Source of the DNA: Catellatospora sp. IY07-71
GTDB taxonomy: Bacteria > Actinomycetota > Actinomycetes > Mycobacteriales > Micromonosporaceae
DNA length: 64,000 bases
NCBI RefSeq assembly: GCF_018326265.1
Contig: NZ_AP023360.1
Coordinates: forward strand, 6,378,501-6,442,500
Direction: 5' to 3'
Shown here: piece by piece, positions 37,482 to 46,058 of the stretch
Position numbering within the stretch: position 1 is the first letter of the stretch
Layout of the letters: each line of letters starts with the position of its first letter
Program-made: the position numbers and the translations under genes
Notes under the pieces: generated by a model
Told to the model about the DNA's origin: nothing
What the model saw: only the letters and a program-made list of their open reading frames with translations
Databases searched by the model: none

Positions 37482-38594
37482 GTGAGCACAGCCGCTGCAC
37501 CGCGAATGATCGCAGATGTCTTCCACACTCTGGTCGTCCAGCCCACAACCCTGTGCAACCTCGACTGCGGCTACTGCTACCTGCCCGACCGCAGACGGCA
37601 GCGCCTGATGAGCGCCGACGTGGCCGCGGCGCTGGCCGCATCCGTCGCCGAGCAGGACAGCACCTACCCGGTGGAGGTCGTCTGGCATGGCGGCGAGCCG
37701 ATCGCCACCCCAATCGGGCACCTGCGCTCCTTGCTGGCCGAGTTCGAGCCCCTCCGGCGGTCCGGTCGGATCAGGCACGGCGTTCAGACCAACGCCACTC
37801 TGCTCAGCTCCGCGTGGTGTGACCTGCTGGTTGAGTACGGGTTTCACATCGGGGTGTCGATCGACGGTCCGGCCACGTGCAACGCCGCGAGGGTAGACCG
37901 GGCCGGGCGTCCCGCGTTCGATCGGATCATGCGCGGCATTCGACTCCTGCAGGAACACAGCGTGCCGTTCGAGGTGATCTGCGTGGTCACGGCGGACACG
38001 ATCGACCGCGCCGACGAACTGGTCGAGTTCTTCACCGAAGTGGGCTGCGCCTCGGTCGGGTTCAACATCGAGGAACAGGAGGGCCTCAACGCGCACCGGC
38101 CGCAGGTCACCGCAGCGCGAGCGGAAGCGTTCTGGCTGCGGCTGTGGCAACTACGCGAAGCCGGTCACGCGCTGCGCATCCGCGAACTCGACCGCCTCCG
38201 CGACCACGTGTCCGCCATGCGCGGCGGCGTGGCTCCGGCCTCGCTGCCGTACGACCCGATTCCGACCGTCGCGCACGACGGCGACACCGTGATCCTGTCC
38301 CCCGAACTGCTCGGCATCCGCTCCGCCGCCTACGGCGACTTCCTCATCGGCAACGTGCTGCGGGAGTCGCTACCGACCATGACGACCTGGCAAAGCTGGG
38401 CATCACCGCCGAGACCGGCCTCACCGGCCTGCCGAGCGCCGCGAAGTTTGACAACCGCCCCACCTGGGACAACGGCAGCAAGGGCTTCGACAACCGGCCC
38501 ACCTGGGACAACTGGTCGAAGTCGAAGAAGTGAACCACGATGGTGGCCCACGCGCGCGGCAGTGTGGGCCACCATCCCGGCGAACATAAGGTGA
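37482..38594 (+). CDS. radical SAM RiPP maturase, C-terminus truncated and running out of frame
   Basis: The GTG at 37482 has GGAGG 5 nt upstream. The radical SAM cluster motif CNLDCGYC gives C25, C29 and C32, and the following WHGGEP and SIDGP are typical of peptide-maturing radical SAM enzymes. The sequence reads well to about SAAYGDFLIGNVLRES (nt about 38370) and then turns Pro/Arg/Thr-rich because it continues through the precursor gene in the wrong frame, ending at 38594. The Cys-rich C-terminal (SPASM-like) segment usual in this family is absent. It is probably a deletion-damaged cyclophane-forming maturase, related by context to the type I recall as AmcB. Confidence 0.72.
   Translation: MSTAAAPRMIADVFHTLVVQPTTLCNLDCGYCYLPDRRRQRLMSADVAAALAASVAEQDSTYPVEVVWHGGEPIATPIGHLRSLLAEFEPLRRSGRIRHGVQTNATLLSSAWCDLLVEYGFHIGVSIDGPATCNAARVDRAGRPAFDRIMRGIRLLQEHSVPFEVICVVTADTIDRADELVEFFTEVGCASVGFNIEEQEGLNAHRPQVTAARAEAFWLRLWQLREAGHALRIRELDRLRDHVSAMRGGVAPASLPYDPIPTVAHDGDTVILSPELLGIRSAAYGDFLIGNVLRESLPTMTTWQSWASPPRPASPACRAPRSLTTAPPGTTAARASTTGPPGTTGRSRRSEPRWWPTRAAVWATIPANIR
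38372..38533 (+). pseudogene. cyclophane-type RiPP precursor without a start codon
   Basis: In the frame one base off the maturase, 53 codons read DDLAKLGITAETGLTGLPSA then two copies of FDNRPTWDN (38447-38473 and 38486-38512) with spacers GSKG and WSKSKK. FDN and WDN fit the aromatic-x-Asn three-residue cyclophane motif made by radical SAM maturases, and the overall form matches my recollection of AmcA-like precursors. No ATG, GTG or TTG begins this frame; the codons ACC GAC CAT would naturally follow a missing ATG, so the 5' end seems lost in the same deletion. Confidence 0.65.
38539..38576 (+). terminator. hairpin after the RiPP precursor
   Basis: A 13-bp perfect stem: GATGGTGGCCCAC (38539-38551) pairs with GTGGGCCACCATC (38564-38576) around a 12-nt loop, 5 nt after the precursor stop. 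Such hairpins after precursor genes stabilise or attenuate the transcript so precursor exceeds downstream products. It has no U tract. Confidence 0.65.
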
Positions 38595-38600
38595 TGCCTG

Positions 38601-39203
38601 ATGGATACTCGAACGCTGCGCCAACTGGATGTGCTACTCCCCGGCGAGGAACCCGACGAACTCGACCTCGCCGAAGAGCTGCCCCGCGACGGCTCCACCG
38701 TCACCGAACAGCTGATCACCGGCGACGTCTGGTCACGCGCACAGCTTGCCCGCGTCACGCTCACCAGATCGTGGTTCATCGACGCCGACCTGTCGTCATC
38801 GAGGTTCGACAGCGTCACACTGGACCGCTGCGCCCTCAAGGGCTGCACCTTGGTCGGCACGCAGTGGACCGGCGCCGTATTCAAGAACGTCGTCCTGGAG
38901 AACTGCCGCCTGGACTACGCGACCTTCACCGAGCTGCGAGCCGCGGTGGGCGTCGCGCTGATCGGTTGCTCTCTCGTCGAAACCGTGTTCGACCGGTGCA
39001 GGCTGAACGCTCTGGCACTTGACGGATGCCGACTGACGTCGACTCGCTTCGAGGCGTGCGACCTGCGCGGAGCAGACCTACGCGGCAACGACCTCTCCAC
39101 GGTCGGCGAGATCATGTCCCTGCGGGGCGCGGTCGTCGCCGACGCCCAACTGCCCGCGCTGACCGCGGCGCTGGTCAATGACCTCGAATTGACCGTGAGA
39201 TAG
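38601..39203 (+). CDS. pentapeptide-repeat protein
   Basis: A 200-aa protein with many A(D/N)Lxx-type five-residue repeats (SRFDSVTLDRCALKGCTL, NCRLDYATF, GCRLTSTRFEACDLRGADL), which form a right-handed quadrilateral beta-helix. Positioned 24 nt behind the RiPP hairpin on the same strand, it could be a self-protection factor, since pentapeptide proteins protect topoisomerases from some peptide toxins. That role is inference. Confidence 0.8.
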   Translation: MDTRTLRQLDVLLPGEEPDELDLAEELPRDGSTVTEQLITGDVWSRAQLARVTLTRSWFIDADLSSSRFDSVTLDRCALKGCTLVGTQWTGAVFKNVVLENCRLDYATFTELRAAVGVALIGCSLVETVFDRCRLNALALDGCRLTSTRFEACDLRGADLRGNDLSTVGEIMSLRGAVVADAQLPALTAALVNDLELTVR

Positions 39204-39412
39204 CGGCAGGCGACCGTCCGAGACTTCCGCGACACTCAGCCCACCTTGGGCGCATTTACCGGTCTCGGCCGTCTGCTGAGTGATCTTCAGAGCTTGCCCT
39301 GCGGTTACATCGGCTCAGTCAATGGAACCCGTGGTGCGCCGCGCGTACCCGAACCCGGACCGGGCTGCGTGGATCGGCCCGGCGAACGCCCGGAATGTGC
39401 GATGGTGACCTA
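39204..39412. other. intergenic gap
   Basis: About 210 nt with no supported gene. A weak GATGGT -10-like box lies 6 nt before the YjbR-like ATG; otherwise nothing is seen. Confidence 0.4.
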
Positions 39413-39736
39413 ATGGCTGATCTCGACGAGGTGCGACGGATCGCGATGGCGCTGCCGGACGTCACCGAGCAGACCGACTCCGACACGCCCGCCTTCTACG
39501 TCGGCGGGCGCGGGTTCGTCTCGGTCAGCGGGGACGGTGCCCGCCTGCTGCTGCACGCGACGGCCGGCCGGGTGGCGAACGCACTGGCCGAGGACCCCGG
39601 GGTGTACCGCGAGCTGCGTCGCGGCGAGACGCTCGTCGGCATCGACGCCGACCTGGCCGCGATCCCGTCCGACCGCCTGGCCGATCTGGTCGACCACGCC
39701 TGGCATCTGCGTACGCCGAACAAGGCACGAAAATGA
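39413..39736 (+). CDS. MmcQ/YjbR-family protein
   Basis: A 107-aa protein (MADLDEVRRIAMALPDVTE) with the characteristic early ALPDV-E motif and central beta strands of the YjbR/MmcQ fold, a small DNA-binding-like family of unknown function. An in-frame ATG at 39395 is less likely; the chosen ATG may be leaderless. Confidence 0.75.
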   Translation: MADLDEVRRIAMALPDVTEQTDSDTPAFYVGGRGFVSVSGDGARLLLHATAGRVANALAEDPGVYRELRRGETLVGIDADLAAIPSDRLADLVDHAWHLRTPNKARK

Positions 39737-39855
39737 GGCAGGCGTCGCTAAACAGGCCGTGACCTGCGCAAACACAACGTCGTTCCATACGTGATCAAGG
39801 AGGTTCGCGGTCGCGGCCGTGAACCTCCCGCGTGTCCACGAGCGACGGGAACACC

Positions 39856-41046
<1,191 letters not shown>

Positions 41047-41179
41047 AGGGGCAGGCCGGGACCTACTGCCCGTCACGCCGAGGCGCAACGACCCGGCACG
41101 CCGGTCTCATCGGCTCTGCCGCCCACGGGTCCGCGGTGCGACGGTGAGCAGTGGAGGCAGCCGGACCGAGGAGGTCGTG

Positions 41180-41431
41180 ATGATGCCCTGGTATGGAGGA
41201 ATGCCCGCTTGGGGTATGGGCCTGATGATGGCGTCCGTGCTGGCGGTGCTCGCGCTGCTGGTGGTCGGCGCTGTGCTGCTCGCCCAGCGGCTGGACGGCG
41301 GCGGGCGCGCCGCGGCGGTGCCGCCGACCCCGCAGCAGGTGCTCGCCATGCGCCTGGCGCGCGGCGAGATCACCGAGGCGGAGTACCGCGCCCGGCTCGC
41401 CCTGCTGGCGGGACGCCACGGCGCCGGCTGA
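41180..41431 (+). CDS. SHOCT-domain small membrane protein
   Basis: An 83-aa protein: Met/Trp/Gly-rich N-terminus, one transmembrane helix (about 10-35), then a SHOCT domain (QQVLAMRLARGEITEAEYRARLALL). AGGAGG lies 5 nt before the ATG. SHOCT domains are short helical oligomerisation motifs; no specific role is known. Stands alone, end to end with the MarR gene. Confidence 0.8.
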   Translation: MMPWYGGMPAWGMGLMMASVLAVLALLVVGAVLLAQRLDGGGRAAAVPPTPQQVLAMRLARGEITEAEYRARLALLAGRHGAG

Positions 41432-41440
41432 GACGAGCCG

Positions 41441-41935
41441 TCAGGCCTGGACCGCCTCCGACGGCTCCTGCCGGGAGGCTGTCCACGGCTGCTCGGCCCA
41501 GGGCTGTAAGCCGGTGTCCAGCACCGCGTCGAGCGAGGCGCGCAGCTCGGCGGCCTCGGCGGCCCCGAACTTCGCCTCGAACCGTTCCTGCGCCTGCTGC
41601 CACAGCGGCAGACCCGCCTTCACCTTGGCGAGTCCGGCCGGGGTGAGGGCGACCAGGCGGGCCCGGCGGTCGGCGGCCGACGGCTCGATGGTGACCAGGC
41701 CCTCGCGCGCGAGCGGCTTGAGGTTGGTGGCCATCGTGGTGCGGTCCATCGCGATCAGCTCGGCGAGGCCGCTGATCGTCAGCTCCCCCCGTACGCTGAG
41801 CAGCTGCAGAATGCTGAACTGCGTGGATCGCAGCCCGATCGGCGCCAGCGCCCGGTCATAGGTCGCGCCGAGGTATCGGGCCGCCTTGCGCAGCGCCAGG
41901 TTGTTGCACGGCCCGACGGGCGTCCGTGTGGTCAC
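41441..41935 (-). CDS. MarR-family transcriptional regulator
   Basis: A 164-aa winged-helix regulator; the HTH is in ELTISGLAELIAMDRTTMATNLKPLAREGLV followed by the wing (SAADRRARLVALT). GTG 41935 has GGAGGAG upstream, better than the ATG at 42067 of the longer frame. It is divergent from the VOC gene and has a palindromic site in front of it; related sites precede the next two units, so it probably represses them and itself until a ligand binds. Confidence 0.9.
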   Translation of the reverse strand: MTTRTPVGPCNNLALRKAARYLGATYDRALAPIGLRSTQFSILQLLSVRGELTISGLAELIAMDRTTMATNLKPLAREGLVTIEPSAADRRARLVALTPAGLAKVKAGLPLWQQAQERFEAKFGAAEAAELRASLDAVLDTGLQPWAEQPWTASRQEPSEAVQA

Positions 41936-41966
41936 CGTCTCCTCCCTCCGAGGACACCGCCAAGGA

Positions 41967-41986
41967 TACGCGCAGGTGCTCGCAAT
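41967..41986. promoter_or_regulatory. putative MarR operator 1 (regulator promoter)
   Basis: ATACGCGCAGGTGCTCGCAA, 32 nt upstream of the marR-type GTG. It matches operator 2 at 16 of 20 positions, with the TGCTCG half fully kept. Confidence 0.5.
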
Positions 41987-42057
41987 TGCGACGGTGGACC
42001 TCCGGGCGGGCTTCGGCGGCCCGCCGCCCTTGACCGCGAGCGGCGGTCGCATCGCCA

Positions 42058-42077
42058 ATACGCGCATATGCTCGTAT
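42058..42077. promoter_or_regulatory. putative MarR operator 2 (VOC gene promoter)
   Basis: ATACGCGCATATGCTCGTAT, a 20-bp palindrome with a single mismatched pair, 79 nt upstream of the VOC start and in the divergent region. Confidence 0.6.
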
Positions 42078-42155
42078 CACCTGCAGGCGCCCGCCCTGAA
42101 GGCATCAATAGGCCGGTCCGCCATACGGGCGGGTCGGCGAGGAAGGACAATCTCC

Positions 42156-42626
42156 GTGGACCTGAAACTTGAAGTCATCGTGCTGCCCGTCACCGACGTG
42201 GACCGGGCCAGGGCCTTCTACGAGGCGGCCGGCTTCCGGCTGGACCTGGACAAGGCGCCCACCGAGGACTGGCGCGCGGTGCACCTCACGCCGCCCGGTT
42301 CCGAGTGCTCGATCATGTTCGGCAAGGGGCTCACCTCGGCCGAGCCGGGCTCGGTCCAGGGCCTGTACCTCGTCGTCGCCGACATCGAGCAGGCCCGCGG
42401 GGAACTGGTCGGCCGGGGCATCCAGGTGAGCGAGGTGTTCCATGACGGCGGCGGACTGGTCTTCCACGGCCACGAGGGCGGGGACGTCACCCACCGCGCG
42501 CCCCAGGCCCGGCTCACCGGCCCGCACCCCGGGCGCGCCGACTACGGCTCCTTCGCCACGTTCCGGGACCCGGACGGCAACGGCTGGGTGCTGCAGGAGG
42601 TCAGGAAGCGGGCACCTGGGCGCTGA
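42156..42626 (+). CDS. VOC-superfamily (glyoxalase/bleomycin-resistance-like) protein
   Basis: A 156-aa single VOC domain pair: first beta-alpha-beta module LEVIVLPVTDVDRARAFYEAAGF, second module with LYLVVADIEQARGEL and the ending FRDPDGNGWVLQEV. GTG start with GGAAGGA upstream. VOC proteins bind metal or small hydrophobic ligands (dioxygenases, glyoxalases, sequestering resistance proteins). Controlled probably by the adjacent MarR. Confidence 0.85.
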   Translation: MDLKLEVIVLPVTDVDRARAFYEAAGFRLDLDKAPTEDWRAVHLTPPGSECSIMFGKGLTSAEPGSVQGLYLVVADIEQARGELVGRGIQVSEVFHDGGGLVFHGHEGGDVTHRAPQARLTGPHPGRADYGSFATFRDPDGNGWVLQEVRKRAPGR

Positions 42627-42675
42627 CCCCGGCCTCGTGCCGGACCACGGGTGCCCGGCCCGTGGTCCGGCCGGA

Positions 42676-42695
42676 ATAGGAGCATATGCTCGCAA
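42676..42695. promoter_or_regulatory. putative MarR operator 3
   Basis: ATAGGAGCATATGCTCGCAA contains the perfect 12-bp palindrome GAGCATATGCTC (42680-42691) and shares 15 of 20 positions with operator 2. It lies 62 nt upstream of the membrane-protein gene. Confidence 0.55.
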
Positions 42696-42756
42696 TGTTG
42701 ACGACCGTGGCTTCGCATAACGCGAGCCGCCCGTCTCCCGACCAGAAAGCCGTGCC

Positions 42757-43782
42757 ATGACCTCCTCTCCCGTCTCCGCCACCCCGGTCGCGGCGAGTGC
42801 AGCCGCCCCGGATCAGCCCGCGGCCACCCCGCCGGTGCGCACGTGGCTGCAGCCCGTGGTGATCGCGCTGGTCGTGGTGGCCGCGTTCCTCAGCTGCTAC
42901 CTGGGACTGCAGCGCGATCCGCAGCCGCGCGGGATCCCGGTCGCCGTGGCCGGAGCGGAACTGCCCGGCCAGGTCGGCCGGGCCCTCGGCGACCGGGTCG
43001 ACATCCGGCCGGCGGCCGACGCCGCGGCCGCGCGCGAGGCGGTGCTGCGCCACGACGCCGTCGCCGCGCTGAGCGCCGACGGGCAGGGCGGCCTCGCACT
43101 GCGGATCGCCGGGGCGGAGGGCGCCTCCACCACGTCGGCCGTCAAGGCGCTCGTCGGCGCGTACGCCGGCGGGGCGGGCCTGCACCTGACCACCGAGGAC
43201 GTGGTCCCGCTGGCGCCCGCCGACGCGCGCGGCCTGGCCGGGTTCTACCTGGCGTTCGGCGTGTCGCTGGCCGGGTTCGTGCTCGCCTCGAACGCGCTCG
43301 GCCTGGCCGGGGCGCTGCTCCTGCGGCACCGTCTCTGGCTGCTGGCCGGCACGTCCCTGGCCATCGGCACCGTCGCCGCGATCATCGCGGGTCCGGTGCT
43401 GGGCGCGGTGCCGGGCGCGCTCGTGCCGCTGGCGCTCACGCTCGCCCTGCTGGCGGCCGCGGCCGGGTTCACCACCAAGCTGCTCGGCACGTACCTGGGC
43501 CCGATCGGCCTGCCGGTCGCCACGCTGGTGCTGCTCACCCTGGGCAACGCTGTCAGCGGGGCCGTCGTAGGCGCCGACCTGCTGCCCACGGCGGCGAGAG
43601 CGCTGTCGCCGCTGCTGCCGCCCGGCGCGGCCGTACGCGCCATCAGCGACCTGAGCTACTTCCACGGCGCGCACGCCACGGGACCGGTGCTCACCCTGGC
43701 CCTGTGGGCGGCGGGTGCCGCGCTCCTGATCTGGCTGCGGCCGCGCCTGACCCGGCACCGGAGCGCGACCGTGCCCGCCTGA
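42757..43782 (+). CDS. integral membrane protein (ABC-2/YhgE-like)
   Basis: A 341-aa protein: one N-terminal transmembrane helix (about 32-52), an extracytoplasmic domain of about 110 residues, then about five helices to the C-terminus. This is the topology of ABC-2-type permeases and YhgE/Pip-like proteins. It ends with an Arg-rich tail. No ATPase gene is adjacent. It begins a two-gene unit with the NmrA-like gene and sits behind a putative MarR operator, so an export or tolerance role is plausible. Confidence 0.7.
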   Translation: MTSSPVSATPVAASAAAPDQPAATPPVRTWLQPVVIALVVVAAFLSCYLGLQRDPQPRGIPVAVAGAELPGQVGRALGDRVDIRPAADAAAAREAVLRHDAVAALSADGQGGLALRIAGAEGASTTSAVKALVGAYAGGAGLHLTTEDVVPLAPADARGLAGFYLAFGVSLAGFVLASNALGLAGALLLRHRLWLLAGTSLAIGTVAAIIAGPVLGAVPGALVPLALTLALLAAAAGFTTKLLGTYLGPIGLPVATLVLLTLGNAVSGAVVGADLLPTAARALSPLLPPGAAVRAISDLSYFHGAHATGPVLTLALWAAGAALLIWLRPRLTRHRSATVPA

Positions 43783-43811
43783 CCGGCGGGTCTAACCGAA
43801 GGAGAACGCCC

Positions 43812-44717
43812 ATGACCAGCCAGGATCTCGTCCTCGTCACCGGCGTGGGCGGCGTCGGGCGCACCGTCGTCAACAAGCTGCGCGCGGACGGCGTGCCGGT
43901 GCGCGCGATGGTCCGCCGCGACGACGAGCGCGCCGGCGCACTGCGCGAGAGCGGCGTCGAGGTCGTGCTCGGCGACCTGACCCGGCCCGAGACCGTCGCG
44001 GCGGCACTGGACGGGGCCGGCGCCATGTACTTCGCGATGCCGGTGTCGGCGGATCACCTGCTGGCGGCGACCGTCGTGGCGAGTGTGGCACGGGAGTACG
44101 GCGGCCTGACCGGCCTGCTGGACATGTCGCAGATGACGGTGTCGCAGATGACCGCGACCAGCACCGGCGAGTCCCACCAGCAGCGGCTGCACTGGCTGGC
44201 CGAGCAGGTGTTCGACTGGTCCGGCCTGCCGGTGATCCACCTGCGGCCGACCTCGTTCCTGGACAACCCACTGTTCACGACACTCGCGGCGCAGTCGATC
44301 CGGCGCGACGGCACCATCGCGCTGCCGTTCGGCACCGGCCGGACCTCGCCGGTGGCCGTGGACGACGTCGCCCGCGTCGCCGCCACGGTGCTGCGCGATC
44401 CGGCCGTTCATGCCGGGCACGTCTACGAGCTGACCGGCCCGCGCAGCGTCGGCATGCCCGAGCTGGCCGAGGAGTTCTCCCGGGCACTGGGCCGGACGGT
44501 GTCGTACGTGGACGTGCCCGCCGACCGGTGGCAGGCCGAGGTGCTGGCGCGGGCCGGCCTCCCGCCGCACACCGAGCAGCACATCGCCACCATGGCGCGC
44601 CTGCACCGGGAGAACCGCTACGACCGCACCTCCGGCGACGTCGCGCGCGTCACCGGCGTACCCCCGCAGAGCATCGAATCGTTCGTGGCCGCCCGCCGGG
44701 ACTTCTACCTCGGCTGA
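43812..44717 (+). CDS. NmrA-like NAD(P)-binding protein
   Basis: A 301-aa atypical SDR: the nucleotide-binding VLVTGVGGVGRTVV is at residues about 7-20, followed by VRAMVRRDDERAG and GDLT. It is of the NmrA/quinone-reductase (azoreductase-like) type that reduces or senses NAD(P)H-linked substrates. AAGGAG lies 8 nt before the ATG, 29 nt after the membrane gene. Confidence 0.85.
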   Translation: MTSQDLVLVTGVGGVGRTVVNKLRADGVPVRAMVRRDDERAGALRESGVEVVLGDLTRPETVAAALDGAGAMYFAMPVSADHLLAATVVASVAREYGGLTGLLDMSQMTVSQMTATSTGESHQQRLHWLAEQVFDWSGLPVIHLRPTSFLDNPLFTTLAAQSIRRDGTIALPFGTGRTSPVAVDDVARVAATVLRDPAVHAGHVYELTGPRSVGMPELAEEFSRALGRTVSYVDVPADRWQAEVLARAGLPPHTEQHIATMARLHRENRYDRTSGDVARVTGVPPQSIESFVAARRDFYLG

Positions 44718-44747
44718 CCGGGCCCGACCACCCACCAGGAGGAGATC

Positions 44748-44834
44748 ATGCGACTTCCGCGCCCCTTGCTCGCGGTGTCCGCGGCCGTGATGACGCTCGC
44801 GGTGTCCGTCGGCTGCTTCGCGCAGCTCTGGTGA
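44748..44834 (+). CDS. 28-residue hydrophobic small protein
   Basis: A frame MRLPRPLLAVSAAVMTLAVS VGCFAQLW after an unusually strong AGGAGGAG ribosome site 4-5 nt upstream. It has a positive N-terminus and one hydrophobic stretch with Gly-Cys, like a tiny membrane protein or short lipoprotein-like signal. It follows the NmrA-like gene by 30 nt, probably in the same transcript. Confidence 0.45.
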   Translation: MRLPRPLLAVSAAVMTLAVSVGCFAQLW

Positions 44835-44874
44835 GCAGCCGTGCGGCGTTGCGCCGATGTGGTGTCATCAGCGG

Positions 44875-45723
44875 GTGAACTCCGGGGCCGCAGGGACGAC
44901 GATCGATCCGCGCTGGGCTCGCCTGCTGGACGCGCTGCATCCCGACGAGTTCCCGCTGCGCGAGCGCGTCAAGGAGCAGTTCGACGCGGCGATGATCGAC
45001 CACATCTCCCGCGCCGACTACGGCCACGACGCTGAGCGGCACCGCCGCGAGGTCAGCGAGCTGCTGGCCGGCCGGACGTGGCCCGGTGAGCTCGACTGGG
45101 TTCCACTGGAGGTCCTCCAGCTGGCCCGGTGGAGCCGACCGGAGCTGCCGGACGGCCCGTTGCCGCCGACGGGGCGGCGCGGGCACGTCATGCGCCTGTT
45201 CGCGTGCATGGTGCTGATCCGCGTGCGGACACCCGCCGGCTTGCCCGTGGACACGCTCGCCCCCTTCGTGGCCAGCGCCGTCGAGCTGGGTTCGCCCTTC
45301 CTGGACGACGCGGTGCCGTATCTGGCGTGGTGCCGCCGGCACGAGCCGGGTGACTGGCGCGACGACCCGGCCGACCTGCCGTTTCTGACCTTCGCGCTAC
45401 TGCTGCTCGCCACGGCGACGCGTGCCGAGCCGGAGGTGCTGGGCGGCCTCGGCGGCATGCTGCTGCGCGAGGTGGCGGCTGCGGTCGAGGAGCAGGGCGA
45501 GGGGTGGCGGATCGAGACCGAGCCGCCGCTGCTCGGGTCGCGCCCGCGGGCACAGCGCCACCGGGTCTGGTACGACCTGGCCGGCCGCTTCCTGGTGGAC
45601 GGCGCGGACGGCACCGACCTCGGTGCCCGGCTGGCCGAACTGGGCCGGGCGGTGCGTGGGGAGTCGGGTGCGAGCACCGCCGACCTGCGAAACCTGTTCG
45701 CGGCCTGGGATCGCGCGGCGTAA
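44875..45723 (+). CDS. hypothetical protein
   Basis: A 282-aa soluble protein, helical, with Trp-rich motifs (DPRWARLLDAL, WRDDPADLPFL). It is not recognised. GTG 44875 has a TGTCAT box 6 nt upstream and may be leaderless; ATG 44857 is also in frame. No operon partner is evident downstream, since the sulfonate leader has its own promoter. Confidence 0.7.
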   Translation: MNSGAAGTTIDPRWARLLDALHPDEFPLRERVKEQFDAAMIDHISRADYGHDAERHRREVSELLAGRTWPGELDWVPLEVLQLARWSRPELPDGPLPPTGRRGHVMRLFACMVLIRVRTPAGLPVDTLAPFVASAVELGSPFLDDAVPYLAWCRRHEPGDWRDDPADLPFLTFALLLLATATRAEPEVLGGLGGMLLREVAAAVEEQGEGWRIETEPPLLGSRPRAQRHRVWYDLAGRFLVDGADGTDLGARLAELGRAVRGESGASTADLRNLFAAWDRAA

Positions 45724-45801
45724 CCGGCCACTTCAGACATCCATGCCAATAGATGTTTCCCAATAAGTGGAATTCCTATTTCGCATGTAGGAGATGTGGG
45801 A

Positions 45802-45807
45802 TAGCGT
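45802..45807 (+). promoter_or_regulatory. -10 box (TAGCGT) of the sulfonate operon leader
   Basis: TAGCGT ends 7 nt before ATG 45815 in an AT-richer stretch, predicting a transcript that starts at or near the leader ATG. Confidence 0.55.
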
Positions 45808-45814
45808 ATCGGTC

Positions 45815-45907
45815 ATGAGCAGCCAGCAGATCCTCCTGGACGGCACCGCGGTCGCGGTGTCGCGGGGATGCTGCCGGGGCTGGACCTCCGCTCGCGGCTG
45901 CTGCTGA
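45815..45907 (+). CDS. polycysteine leader peptide of the sulfonate operon
   Basis: A 30-codon frame, MSSQQILLDGTAVAVSRG then CC (19-20), RGWTSARG and CC (29-30), ending immediately at TGA. It appears leaderless: no ribosome site, -10 box 7 nt upstream. Polycysteine-encoding leaderless short ORFs act as cysteine-responsive attenuators in mycobacteria (established for that genus); the same design in front of a sulfur-scavenging operon strongly suggests that stalling at Cys codons under cysteine shortage switches the operon on. Confidence 0.75.
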   Translation: MSSQQILLDGTAVAVSRGCCRGWTSARGCC

Positions 45908-45935
45908 GCGCCGCCCCCACCTCATTCAGCGCGAC

Positions 45936-45960
45936 GCTGCCGGCCGTGACGCCCGGCAGC
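45936..45960 (+). promoter_or_regulatory. attenuator hairpin between leader and operon
   Basis: GCTGCCGG (45936-45943) and CCGGCAGC (45953-45960) form an 8-bp perfect stem with a 9-nt loop, 28 nt after the leader stop. A smaller CTCC/GGAG pair (46038-46041 with 46046-46049) would hide the ribosome site of the first gene. These are candidate switching structures. Confidence 0.45.
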
Positions 45961-46058
45961 CGCCTCCTGCCCGCGGCACCGGCCGCCCGACACCGCAGCG
46001 CGACCACGCGACCCCAGGCGTGGCGCGTACCCGTCGTCTCCGCTCGGAGGACACCCCC

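Noticed and set aside
38360..38400. Programmed frameshift site to make a maturase-precursor fusion
   Set aside because: No convincing slippery heptamer at the junction; deletion is the simpler reading, although not excluded.
42843..43811. Long extension of the NmrA-like frame into the membrane-protein gene
   Set aside because: Arg/Gly-rich shadow of another frame; AAGGAG before ATG 43812 marks the true start.
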